Assembly: GCA_945907085.1 (NCBI GenBank)
Contig: CAMDSS010000023.1
Location: 1 to 14,608 of the forward strand
DNA length: 14,608 nucleotides
Direction of reading: 5' to 3'
From: Cyanobium sp. NIES-981
GTDB lineage: Bacteria; Cyanobacteriota; Cyanobacteriia; PCC-6307; Cyanobiaceae
Position 1 is the first letter of the stretch. Every line of letters begins with the position of its first letter. The notes beneath the pieces are model-generated. The model saw nothing but the letters and a program-made list of their open reading frames with translations. It did no database searches and had not been told where the DNA came from. Position numbers and translations under genes: made by a program. Positions 1-7,006 of this stretch are shown piece by piece.

Positions 1-264
1 CTTGATCCGATCCGGATTCACTAGACCATGCATGAAAAGTTCGCCGCGCTCGGCCTGATCCAAGGAACGTTGCAGGCGAGCTGCATTGGCAGGTGAGCGG
101 AGGAGGTGCACGGTCTCCATCAAGCTGTTGTAGGTGTCAAGCGACATCACCACAGAGCTCTGGGCGTTACGGCGGGTGATCACGGTGACATCGGCATTGG
201 CCTCTACCTGATCCAGTACCGCCTTAAAGCCTTCGCGGGCTTCCGAGAAGCTCACCACCTGCAT
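1..264 (-). CDS. yefM: YefM/Phd-family antitoxin (partial, 3' end off window)
   Basis: Antitoxin of a type II toxin-antitoxin module. In the family the N-terminal half binds DNA and represses the operon, and the C-terminal tail binds and neutralises a YoeB-type mRNA endonuclease. The visible 88 codons read MQVVSFSEAREGF at the start, then VITRRNAQSSVVMSL and LLRSPANAARL, which match the YefM pattern (SYSEAR, ITR, MSLxxYNS, LLRSPxN). Family members are about 80-95 residues, so the stop is probably just beyond the edge, and the toxin gene would be expected next, outside the window. The ATG at 264 is used because homology begins at its first residues. Two near-palindromic boxes lie 6-25 bases upstream. 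The Shine-Dalgarno sequence is weak. The family call is secure; the toxin partner cannot be seen. Confidence 0.88.
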   Translation of the reverse strand, partial: MQVVSFSEAREGFKAVLDQVEANADVTVITRRNAQSSVVMSLDTYNSLMETVHLLRSPANAARLQRSLDQAERGELFMHGLVNPDRIK

Positions 265-269
265 GGCTG

Positions 270-289
270 TTGTCCAAGGAGTTGTACAA
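270..289 (-). promoter_or_regulatory. Putative YefM autoregulatory operator (two TGTACA-like boxes)
   Basis: TTGTACAA at 282-289 is a perfect 8-base palindrome containing TGTACA. TTGTCCAA at 270-277 is a one-mismatch copy. Their centres are 12 bases apart, about one helical turn, and both sit directly upstream of the antitoxin start. The E. coli yefM-yoeB operator uses adjacent palindromes with a TGTACA core at similar spacing, as I recall it, so autorepression by the antitoxin-toxin complex is a reasonable inference. A possible -10 (TAGACT on the minus strand, 291-296) adjoins the boxes, but there is no convincing -35. Confidence 0.6.
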
Positions 290-431
290 GAGTCTAGGTG
301 GTCTCAGGAGCGATCGATGGTTTTTCTCCAGGCCATGCCAATCCGTAAAGGAATCCCAGGGCTGGATTTTTCCCTCAATGAACTGAATAGGGTTCTCCAA
401 ACCGTTATCAGCTCCAACGGGCCCCAAAAGA

Positions 432-2636
432 ATGTCTGAATTGAAGTGCCCGTTCAGTGGTCAAGTGGGAGCGGTGACCCCCGCAGGCGGCACCACCAAC
501 GACCAGTGGTGGCCCGATCAGATCAAGTTGGGCCTGCTGCACCAGCACCACCCGGCCTCCAATCCCCTGGGCGCTGGCTTCGACTACGCCAAGGCCTTTG
601 CCGGGCTCGACTACGCCGCCCTCAAGGCAGACCTACGGGCCCTGATGACCGACTCCCAGGATTGGTGGCCGGCGGACTGGGGCCATTACGGAGCCCTGTT
701 CATTCGCCTGGCCTGGCACAGCGCCGGCACTTACCGGATGGCGGATGGCCGCGGAGGTTCTGGCCATGGCAACCAACGCTTTGCGCCGCTCAACAGCTGG
801 CCCGACAACACCAACCTCGACAAGGCCCGGCGGTTGCTCTGGCCCCTCAAGCGCCGTTACGGCACGGCCATCTCCTGGGCCGATTTGATCGTTCTTGCCG
901 GCACCGAAGCGCTGGAGTCGATGGGCTTCCGCACCCTGGGCTTTGCCGCTGGTCGCACCGACATCTGGCAGCCCGAAGAGGATGTGTTCTGGGGCAAGGA
1001 AACCACCTGGCTCGGCGATGAACGCCACGCCGCCGATGGATCCCTGGACCAACCCCTAGCGGCGGTCGAGATGGGGTTGATCTACGTCAACCCCGAAGGG
1101 CCCCATGGCAATCCCGATCCGGTGGCCTCAGGCCGGGATGTGCGGGACACCTTTGCCCGCATGGGCATGAGCGTGGAGGAAACCGTGGCCCTGGTGGCTG
1201 GTGGCCACACCTTCGGCAAATGCCACGGGGCGGCACCGGCGAGCAACCTGGAGGCCGAACCGGAAGGGGCACCGCTGGAGGCCCAGGGCCTGGGCTGGGC
1301 CAACCGCTTCGGCAGTGGCAAGGGGGAGCACACGATCACCAGCGGCATTGAGGGGGCCTGGAAACCCAACCCCACCCAATGGGACCAGGGCTACTTCGAG
1401 ATGATGTTCACCTACGAGTGGGAACTCACCAAGAGCCCAGCCGGCGCCTGGCAATGGGTGGCCAAGGATGTGCGCCCTGAACACCTGATCCCCGATGCCC
1501 ACGTGCCGGGATTGCGCTCGGCGCCGATCATGACCACCGCCGATCTCTCCCTGCGCCATGACCCGATCATGGAGCCGATCGCCCGGCGTTTCCACCAGGA
1601 CCAACAGGCCTTCGCCGACACCTTCGCCCGGGCCTGGTTCAAGCTGACCCACCGCGACCTGGGCCCCCGCTCCCTCTACCTCGGGCCCGACGTGCCAGCC
1701 GAGGAGTTGATCTGGCAGGATCCCCTACCCGCCATCGACCATCCCCTGGTGGATGGCGCCGATCTCGCTGCCTTGAAGCAACAGATCCTGGCCACGGGCC
1801 TCACGGTGCCTGAGCTGGTGGCCACCGCCTGGGCCTCAGCCTCCAGCTTCCGCGGCTCCGACAAACGGGGCGGCGCCAATGGCGCCAGGCTGAGGCTTCA
1901 GCCCCAGCGCACCTGGGAGGTGAACGATCCCGAGCAACTCTCCCGGGTGCTGACGCAGCTGGAGGCCGTGCAGGCGAACTTCAACGGCAACCAAACGGGC
2001 GGCAAGCGCATCTCCCTGGCCGATCTCATCGTGCTGGCCGGTGGTGCGGCGATTGAGCAAGCCGCCGCCGCTGCTGGCCACAGCGTGGTAGTTCCCTTCC
2101 GGCCAGGACGCACCGACGCCAGCGCTGAACAGACCGACAGCGCAGGTTTCAATGTGCTCAAACCCCTAGCCGATGGCTTCCGCAACTGGCAGCGGGCCGA
2201 TGTGCCGATTCACGCCGAAGAGCTGCTGCTGGATCGGGCCCAGCAGTTGGGATTGAGTGCGCCTGAGCTCACGGTGCTGGTGGGCGGGCTTCGGGTGTTG
2301 GGGGCCAACAGCGGCGGCAGCAGCCACGGCGTCTTCAGCGATCGCGTTGGCGTGTTGAGTACGGATTTCTTCGTGAACCTGCTCGCTATGGACACCGTAT
2401 GGGGTCCGGGCACGGGAGCGAACGTCTACGAAGGCCGCAGCCGACTCGATGGCAGCCTGCGCTGGACGGCCACCCGGGCCGATCTCGTCTTTGGCTCCAA
2501 TAGCCAGCTCCGCGCCATCGTGGAGGTCTATGCCCAGGACGACGGCGCCGAGCGCTTCATCCACGACTTTGCCCAGGCCTGGGTGAAGGTGATGGAGCTG
2601 GACCGTTTTGATCTGGTTCGTCACGGCAGCGCTTAA
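432..2636 (+). CDS. katG: Catalase-peroxidase KatG, with Leu at the mobile-Arg position
   Basis: Bifunctional haem enzyme that removes H2O2 as a catalase and also acts as a peroxidase; cytoplasmic. The 734 residues match full-length two-domain KatG. The N-terminal domain has distal Arg92, Trp95 and His96 (RLAWHSAGTYR), the Tyr218 and Met244 expected to complete the Met-Tyr-Trp adduct (MGLIYVNPEGP, FARMGMS), proximal His259 (GGHTFGK), proximal Trp310 and Asp371. The C-terminal domain is intact and ends in a typical VMELDRFDL stretch. One expected residue is missing: the motif usually written HRDMGPxxRY reads HRDLGPRSLY, so Leu415 (CTC, 1674-1676) replaces the switch Arg (Mycobacterium tuberculosis R418). 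Arg413, two residues before, might compensate. The ATG start gives the normal N-terminus (KCPFSG). It heads a close run with the SMR and DUF2252 genes. I see no convincing OxyR- or PerR-type site in the 167 bases upstream. Confidence 0.97.
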   Translation: MSELKCPFSGQVGAVTPAGGTTNDQWWPDQIKLGLLHQHHPASNPLGAGFDYAKAFAGLDYAALKADLRALMTDSQDWWPADWGHYGALFIRLAWHSAGTYRMADGRGGSGHGNQRFAPLNSWPDNTNLDKARRLLWPLKRRYGTAISWADLIVLAGTEALESMGFRTLGFAAGRTDIWQPEEDVFWGKETTWLGDERHAADGSLDQPLAAVEMGLIYVNPEGPHGNPDPVASGRDVRDTFARMGMSVEETVALVAGGHTFGKCHGAAPASNLEAEPEGAPLEAQGLGWANRFGSGKGEHTITSGIEGAWKPNPTQWDQGYFEMMFTYEWELTKSPAGAWQWVAKDVRPEHLIPDAHVPGLRSAPIMTTADLSLRHDPIMEPIARRFHQDQQAFADTFARAWFKLTHRDLGPRSLYLGPDVPAEELIWQDPLPAIDHPLVDGADLAALKQQILATGLTVPELVATAWASASSFRGSDKRGGANGARLRLQPQRTWEVNDPEQLSRVLTQLEAVQANFNGNQTGGKRISLADLIVLAGGAAIEQAAAAAGHSVVVPFRPGRTDASAEQTDSAGFNVLKPLADGFRNWQRADVPIHAEELLLDRAQQLGLSAPELTVLVGGLRVLGANSGGSSHGVFSDRVGVLSTDFFVNLLAMDTVWGPGTGANVYEGRSRLDGSLRWTATRADLVFGSNSQLRAIVEVYAQDDGAERFIHDFAQAWVKVMELDRFDLVRHGSA
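2338..2345. repeat. HIP1 octamer GCGATCGC
   Basis: Exact copy of the octamer that is over-represented in many cyanobacterial genomes. It lies inside katG and supports a cyanobacterial origin for this part of the window. Confidence 0.7.
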
Positions 2637-2690
2637 GGCCTTTGGCCAGTAACCCGGAAGAACAACAAATAAAGCAACAACCCGACAGCG

Positions 2691-3029
2691 ATGAACGACT
2701 CCCAAGCCTGGCTAACACTGCTGCTAGCGATTGCCGCAGAAATTGCCGGTACCTCTTTGCTGAAGCTGTCGGCGGGCCTGACCCGGCCCTGGCCAACGGT
2801 GCTGCTACTGGTGGCCTATGGCTGCGCCATCGCCCTGGTCGCACGGGTGGTGATGGTGATACCCCTTGGGATCACCTACGCCCTATGGAGTGGCATTGGC
2901 ACCTTAGCGGTGGTGCTGATAGGTGCCCTGGCCTACCGACAATTCCTGAGCACCAGCCAGATGATTGGGGTGGCTCTGATTGCAGCGGGGGTCGTGATCG
3001 TGAATCTGGGCGGCGAGTCGCACTCCTAA
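2691..3029 (+). CDS. Small multidrug resistance (SMR) transporter, EmrE/Qac-like
   Basis: Proton-coupled exporter of lipophilic cations; family members work as inner-membrane dimers. The 112 residues fit the family (about 105-115) and form four hydrophobic helices. The essential membrane Glu is Glu17 in AIAAEIAGTSLLKLSAG. The substrate-path Tyr/Trp segment ITYALWSGIG (Trp66) and the helix-4 end GVVIVNLGG are also present. The Gly/Pro pattern around IPLGITYALWSG resembles EmrE/QacE more than the guanidinium exporter (Gdx/SugE) branch, but the substrate cannot be told from sequence. The gene starts 54 bases after katG and ends 12 bases before the DUF2252 ATG, so co-transcription is likely. The ATG is chosen because it precedes helix 1 by the usual few residues. 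Confidence 0.93.
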   Translation: MNDSQAWLTLLLAIAAEIAGTSLLKLSAGLTRPWPTVLLLVAYGCAIALVARVVMVIPLGITYALWSGIGTLAVVLIGALAYRQFLSTSQMIGVALIAAGVVIVNLGGESHS

Positions 3030-3041
3030 TTGGCAGTAGCC

Positions 3042-4364
3042 ATGACCAACACATTTGAGCGACTCGCCAACTGGAATCCTCCGGCCAACCGGCGCGATCC
3101 CCTTGCGGTGCTCAGGGAGCAAGAAGAAGGGCGAATCCCCTGGCTACTGCCCATTCGCCATGGCCGCATGGCCGCCAATCTGTTTGCCCACGTGCGCGGC
3201 AGTGCCGCAACGATGGCTGCTGATCTGGCCAGCCAACCAAGTTCGGGGGTATTGGTCCAGCTCTGCGGGGATGCCCACCTCCTCAACTTTGGCTTTTACG
3301 CCTCACCAGAGCGATCCCTGCTCTTCGACATTGTCGACTTCGATGAGACCTATCCAGGACCCTTTGAGTGGGACCTCAAACGGCTGCTCGTCAGCCTTTA
3401 CCTGACGGGCAGGGAACACAACCTCGAGGGAAACGACTGCCTCCGTATGGTCAAAAGGGTAGCCCGCCATTATAGAAAAAGCATCATGGACTTGGCCCAG
3501 ATGCCATTGATGGAGATGTGGGCCATGCGCGTGGATGTAGAGCAACTCCTTGTTGATAGCGATAACAAAGGATTCCGCCGCCATCTCAAGGCCGTGACAA
3601 AAAAAGCCCGGGAACGCGACACCCTGCATGCCGCAGAACGGATCTGCACCACCAATGGCGAAGGCCATTTGATCTTCCGCCATGAGCCTCCAGAGCTTTG
3701 GCGCCATGGGCTACTCCCAGACGAATGGCGCGGCGACCTGAGTTGTGCCGATTGGAACGAGGAGATGGAGGCGTCCTACAGCGACAGCATGCCCTCCCAT
3801 GTGCAACAGCTTCTCAGTTACTTCCGTTGGAGTGATTGGGCTTTGAAGGCCGTGGGTGTCGCCTCGGTGGGAACCCGTTGCGCCATTGGCCTGTGGACAG
3901 GACCCCATCAAGACGACCTACTGATCCTGCAGTGCAAGGAGGCCAGGCGATCTGTACTTCAACCCCCAGATGCCAACGCACCGTGGCCGCACCAAGGCCA
4001 ACGGGTCGTGGAGAGCCAACGGCTGATGCAAACAGCCAGCGATGCATTCCTGGGCTGGTCGACAACTCCCGAAGGTCACAATATGGTATGGCGCCATTTC
4101 CGCGATTGGAAAGGTTCGGTGGTGCTTGAAGAGCTTGATGATGCCGGACTTGCGCTCTATGGAAAGTTGTGCGCCTGGGTGCTCGCCAAGGCCCATGCCC
4201 GCTCCAGCAAGGCAACACCAATCGCCAACTTCATCGGTAACGATGACAGCTTTGATGATGCAATGGCACAGTTCTCGGCCACCTATTCAGAGCAAGCCCG
4301 CTGCGATTACAAACAATTTTTAGCTGCGATTGAGGCGGGGGATCTGGTCAGCAGCCACGCTTAA
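3042..4364 (+). CDS. DUF2252 family protein (kinase/APH-like, motifs in permuted order)
   Basis: Uncharacterised family (COG4320-like), recognised by IRHGRMAANLFAHVRG, QLCGDAHLLNFGFYASPE, DIVDFDETYPGPFEWDLKR, VGVASVGTRC, QRVVESQRLMQTASDAFLGW and the late AHARS motif. The first part resembles the catalytic loop of aminoglycoside-phosphotransferase/kinase folds: GDxHxxN with Asp77 and Asn82, then DFD with Asp99/Asp101 as possible metal ligands. A Gly-rich stretch (271-280), a Lys (Lys299 in LQCKEA) and a Glu (Glu324) that look like a kinase N-lobe come afterwards, so the two lobes seem permuted. The product has 440 residues, is soluble, and has no signal peptide or membrane helix. The ATG at 3042 is preferred to an in-frame TTG at 3030 that would only add four residues. 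The substrate is unknown. Neighbours are an SMR exporter and katG, which does not define a pathway. Confidence 0.9.
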   Translation: MTNTFERLANWNPPANRRDPLAVLREQEEGRIPWLLPIRHGRMAANLFAHVRGSAATMAADLASQPSSGVLVQLCGDAHLLNFGFYASPERSLLFDIVDFDETYPGPFEWDLKRLLVSLYLTGREHNLEGNDCLRMVKRVARHYRKSIMDLAQMPLMEMWAMRVDVEQLLVDSDNKGFRRHLKAVTKKARERDTLHAAERICTTNGEGHLIFRHEPPELWRHGLLPDEWRGDLSCADWNEEMEASYSDSMPSHVQQLLSYFRWSDWALKAVGVASVGTRCAIGLWTGPHQDDLLILQCKEARRSVLQPPDANAPWPHQGQRVVESQRLMQTASDAFLGWSTTPEGHNMVWRHFRDWKGSVVLEELDDAGLALYGKLCAWVLAKAHARSSKATPIANFIGNDDSFDDAMAQFSATYSEQARCDYKQFLAAIEAGDLVSSHA

Positions 4365-4485
4365 GTTAAATCTGCGGGTGGCCCGGCTCATCTTCTGGGG
4401 CAGCCCTTGCCTTTAAGGCGAACATGCAATCAGCTAGCCCTGGGCCCGATCAACCACCAGGTTTAAATCCAGATCTTCAAGAGCG

Positions 4486-5004
4486 ATGACCCTCGACCAT
4501 CTCAGTTTTGGCACCCACGACCTGGCGGCCACTCGCCGTTTCTATGAAGGTCAGCTGGGCTTTGGCGTGATCATCCATGAGCAGTTGCTGATGGCTGAGG
4601 GGGGCAGGGTGGAGCACCTGTTCTTTGACTGTGGGGGCGATTGCGCCCTGGCCTTCATGCAGTGGATCGAGGTCCCCGGGGTGCCGTCGACCTACGACAC
4701 GGGCATCAACCGTGGTCTGGGGGTACCGCCGGGCACATTCCATTTCGCCTTCCGTTCTCCCTCCCAACAGGCCCTCGGTGAACGCCGCCAGCAGCTGCAG
4801 CAGAAAGGGGTCGTGGTGGGTGAGCTGCTCGATCTCAACCCCTACGCCTCCTTCTTCTTCGATGATCCGGTCAACGGTTTGCGGTTGGAGTACACCACCC
4901 GTTGGCGTCAACCCACAGTCGAGGATCGGGACCCGCAAAAGCGCCGCATTCCAGCGAGCCTGAGTCTCTTTGAACACGCCTCCGAACCGGCCCCGCAGAC
5001 CTAG
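4486..5004 (+). CDS. VOC (glyoxalase/bleomycin-resistance/extradiol dioxygenase) family protein
   Basis: Metal-dependent enzyme of the vicinal oxygen chelate fold; the exact reaction is unknown. The 172 residues hold two beta-alpha-beta-beta-beta units. The first starts MTLDHLSFGTHDLAATRRFY with metal ligand candidate His5. The second has GTFHFAF (His86) and ends in FDDPVNGLRLEY with Glu135. That His/His/Glu set is the usual divalent metal site of single-chain VOC proteins. A charged tail of about 30 residues follows Glu135 and looks less ordered. An AAGAG stretch a few bases before the ATG may be the ribosome site. The 121-base gap from the DUF2252 gene suggests its own promoter, although none is clear. 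It is convergent with the TauE/SafE gene on the minus strand. Confidence 0.9.
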   Translation: MTLDHLSFGTHDLAATRRFYEGQLGFGVIIHEQLLMAEGGRVEHLFFDCGGDCALAFMQWIEVPGVPSTYDTGINRGLGVPPGTFHFAFRSPSQQALGERRQQLQQKGVVVGELLDLNPYASFFFDDPVNGLRLEYTTRWRQPTVEDRDPQKRRIPASLSLFEHASEPAPQT

Positions 5005-5008
5005 GTCA

Positions 5009-5028
5009 TGGCCCGATGGGTTGGGCCA
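5009..5028. terminator. Hairpin between convergent VOC and TauE/SafE genes
   Basis: TGGCCCGA and TTGGGCCA form an eight-pair stem (one G-T wobble) around a TGGG loop. It starts five bases after the VOC stop and lies 25 bases past the TauE/SafE stop on the other strand. No U-tract follows on either side, so it may be a bidirectional transcript end or a stabilising 3' hairpin rather than a classical intrinsic terminator. Confidence 0.4.
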
Positions 5029-5053
5029 GCATGAAATGGCTATGGAGCTGCGA

Positions 5054-5836
5054 TTAGATCTTCATCAGGGGCATCGCAGGATGCTGCCATCCCAACAGCA
5101 TGGCGCTGAGCTCAAGGACAAGGACAGCAATCAACAGCCGGTAGATCCAGACACGGGCATTGGGGCCCAGGGCCAGCAAAGCGCCGAGCCAGCCCCCCAG
5201 CGCACTGCCAAGCATCAGAGGCAATGCAGCCCCCCACGCCACCTGGCCGCTGTGGATGAACACCGCCAGCGACACCACCGTGGCAGCGCCGATCAACACG
5301 GCCTTGACGGCGCTGGCCTGCTGCAGCGCAAGTCCACCGACCAGCACCAGGCTCATCAGGAGGTAAGTACCGGAATCGAGCACGATCAAACCGGTCCACA
5401 GGCCTATACCCGTAGTCATGACAAGCAATGGGAGGCTCGGGTTTTGACGGGTGCTCTCGGGATCGCCCTCACGCAACCAGCGCTGCGGTTTGGTCATCAA
5501 CAGCACCAGGGCCAACACCACGGCGATATGTACCAGCAGCCTGATGTGCTCCATCGGCAACATCGCAGCCATCTGGGCTCCAACCAGGGCGCTAATCAAA
5601 AAGGCTGGTAGCAACTTCAGGCACAAGCGCCAGGGGATCACCTTGCTCTGTTCAAAGCGCCAGATGGCGCTTGCCATGCCCACCAACACTGGCAATCGGT
5701 TGGTGCCATTGGCGATCGCCGGCGGCAGACCAAGGGCTATCAGTAGTGGCAGGGTGATCGCCGAGCCACTCGAAGCTGCAACATTCAGAAAACCGCAGAG
5801 GGCTCCTGCCCCCAGCAAAGCGATCCAAGTGCCCAT
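5054..5836 (-). CDS. TauE/SafE family sulfite/organosulfonate exporter-like permease
   Basis: Integral inner-membrane protein of the TauE/SafE (DUF81) family, whose members move sulfite, sulfoacetate or other anions. The 260 residues make about eight hydrophobic helices in two inverted halves. The first half carries the family signature around residues 14-50 (GFLNVAASSGSAITLPLLIA, then LPPAIANGTNRLPV, with the conserved NGTNR). The second half repeats a related pattern around residues 140-175 (GLWTGLIVLDSGTYLLM, then ALQQASAVKAVL). The ATG is preceded on the minus strand by GAGAGGAG, although the AGGAG core is closer to the start than ideal. It is transcribed alone, facing the VOC gene. The substrate is not determinable. 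Codon and base usage resemble the cyanobacterial neighbours, unlike the second TauE/SafE gene at 6290-7006. Confidence 0.92.
   Translation of the reverse strand: MGTWIALLGAGALCGFLNVAASSGSAITLPLLIALGLPPAIANGTNRLPVLVGMASAIWRFEQSKVIPWRLCLKLLPAFLISALVGAQMAAMLPMEHIRLLVHIAVVLALVLLMTKPQRWLREGDPESTRQNPSLPLLVMTTGIGLWTGLIVLDSGTYLLMSLVLVGGLALQQASAVKAVLIGAATVVSLAVFIHSGQVAWGAALPLMLGSALGGWLGALLALGPNARVWIYRLLIAVLVLELSAMLLGWQHPAMPLMKI
5712..5719. repeat. HIP1 octamer GCGATCGC
   Basis: Exact HIP1 octamer inside the TauE/SafE gene, consistent with long residence in a cyanobacterial genome. Confidence 0.7.
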
Positions 5837-6260
5837 GCTCCTCTCTTCTTCAACTCAATATCTAACCGCCCGTAGCACCATCTGCAAAGAGGCGGCACCT
5901 AAGAAGGCAAATCTATGTCGGGAACTACTGACTACCTGTTCTGATTAAATAGGATATTGGGGTGGAAGCCGGATGATAGCGAAGCCACAGGTTCAGCAAG
6001 AGCTTGAATAATCGGTTGAGTAAAAAGTCGAGAAACCAACCAAAACTCCTTCGAATACAGTGGATCTCCAAAAGAAATTTATTGTAAAATAAAAGTCATC
6101 AGTGCAAATCCGTGAGCCAAATTTCAGGTTCAGATCGGTTGCGGGGCAGTGGCGGGGATAGATCTTAGCGATTGGCGAATGCCCATAGAAGCCCGTGGGT
6201 TGATTACTGGGTGACTTATGGGTTGATGAACAGTGGTCAAGGGATGGGGGCCTAAACGGC
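5837..6260. other. AT-rich intergenic region, no gene seen
   Basis: About 420 bases with clearly lower GC than either side, and poly-A/T-rich around 6040-6110. No open frame here has a family signature. It holds the 5' flank of the 5054-5836 permease; TTGCAG and TAGATA on its minus strand, 17 bases apart (within about 5855-5895), are only weakly promoter-like. A 9-base word CAGGTTCAG occurs twice (near 5980 and 6125), and a three-copy TGGGT-type repeat lies at 6196-6227. I found no tRNA, insertion-sequence end or recognisable pseudogene, though this is the left flank of the GC-rich cassette. Confidence 0.5.
6196..6227. repeat. Three short direct repeats at helical spacing
   Basis: TGGGTTGAT at 6196-6204 and again at 6219-6227, with a related TGGGTGAC at 6208-6215 between them. 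Repeat starts are 12 and 11 bases apart, close to one DNA turn, as in arrays of protein-binding half-sites. The array lies just beyond the 3' end of the second TauE/SafE gene. Chance cannot be excluded. Confidence 0.35.
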
Positions 6261-6279
6261 GGCGGCGGACCCAGCCGCC
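6261..6279 (-). terminator. Possible terminator of the TTC38-TauE gene pair
   Basis: On the minus strand GGCGGC, a seven-base loop and GCCGCC form a perfect six-pair GC stem, 11 bases past the stop of the second TauE/SafE gene. Only a short GTTTAG follows, so termination strength is doubtful. Confidence 0.4.
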
Positions 6280-6289
6280 ATCAGAAGCC

Positions 6290-7006
6290 TCAGCCGAGCA
6301 GCTGAACCACGGCCCGCACGAGGGCAATGCCGGCTACCAGCAGCACCATCGACTGCGAGATCCGCGTACGACGCTCGGGTGGCACCCTGTGGCGCGCCAC
6401 GATTCCCAGCGAGGTTCCAAGCACGACTAACGCAATACCCCCCACGAAGGCCTGGGGGTGTAACGGTGGCAAGCCCAGAAGCGGGATGCTCACAATGTTG
6501 AGCAGGGCGAAAATGGTCTGTTGAGTGCGGATGTAGCTGCCCGGGTCCCACCCCTGCTGGACCAAGAAGGCAGCCAGCGGGGGGCCGCCAACGCCGGCAT
6601 AGGTGTTCACCGACGCCCCCCACGCGCCAGACATCGCCGCGGTGCGCGCGGTGGGCACGGGATGCCACCACAGCAGCACGGCCATCGACAACAGCGATGA
6701 CAGCGCCACCACCAGTGGGCGGAGCCTGTCAGGCAGGAGCATCAACGCGACCACCCCAAGCAGCACGCCGCCCAGCAAACCGGGCCCCATCCGCTTCAGC
6801 ACGCTCCAGTGGATGACCCCCTCCTCCCGCGAAAGCTGCCACGCGTTCTGCGCGAGCGCCAGCGTGTTCACCAGCCCGATGCCGCTGGAGCCGGAAATCA
6901 CTTGCGTAAGCACCGGGGCTGCAATCAGCGAGAAGCCCAGGCCACTGAAGCCCTGCACCCATGCAGAAAGGAGCACCGCCATCGCAAGCAGCGCGTAGGT
7001 CAGCAC
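6290..7006 (-). CDS. TauE/SafE family permease (second, GC-rich copy)
   Basis: Membrane permease of the same anion-exporter family as the 5054-5836 gene, but only distantly similar to it. The 238 residues form about seven or eight hydrophobic helices. The first half has SAWVQGFSGLGFSLIAAPVL (14-33), the typical QGxxGxGFxLIxxP signature. The second half has SGAWGASVNTYAGVGGPPLA, typical of the repeat in this branch. The start is a GTG whose first seven bases (GTGCTGA) overlap the end of the upstream TTC38-like gene, so translation is probably coupled. Base composition is far more GC-rich than the flanking cyanobacterial genes and continuous with the TTC38-like gene, suggesting joint acquisition. 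The substrate is unknown. Confidence 0.9.
   Translation of the reverse strand: MLTYALLAMAVLLSAWVQGFSGLGFSLIAAPVLTQVISGSSGIGLVNTLALAQNAWQLSREEGVIHWSVLKRMGPGLLGGVLLGVVALMLLPDRLRPLVVALSSLLSMAVLLWWHPVPTARTAAMSGAWGASVNTYAGVGGPPLAAFLVQQGWDPGSYIRTQQTIFALLNIVSIPLLGLPPLHPQAFVGGIALVVLGTSLGIVARHRVPPERRTRISQSMVLLVAGIALVRAVVQLLG

Noticed and set aside
2637..2647. GGCCTTTGGCC hairpin directly after the katG stop
   Set aside because: The stem has only four pairs and no U-tract, and the next gene follows closely on the same strand; too weak for a terminator call.
2642..3058. Alternative frame of 138 codons over the SMR gene
   Set aside because: The 2691-3029 frame carries all SMR signatures and four helices; the alternative has none and no family resemblance.
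4365..4485. Promoter or terminator between the DUF2252 and VOC genes
   Set aside because: Only a very short GCCTTTAAGGC symmetry and scattered AT-rich words were seen; nothing I can support.
4970..5611. Long plus-strand open frame rich in Gln, His and Arg
   Set aside because: It is antisense to the TauE/SafE gene, which has family motifs, helices and a ribosome site; the composition is that of a reverse-strand shadow.
6110..6150. GGTTCAGATC, resembling a tRNA T-loop, at the border of the GC-rich cassette
   Set aside because: No acceptor stem, anticodon arm or D-arm can be folded around it, so I do not call a tRNA or an attachment site.
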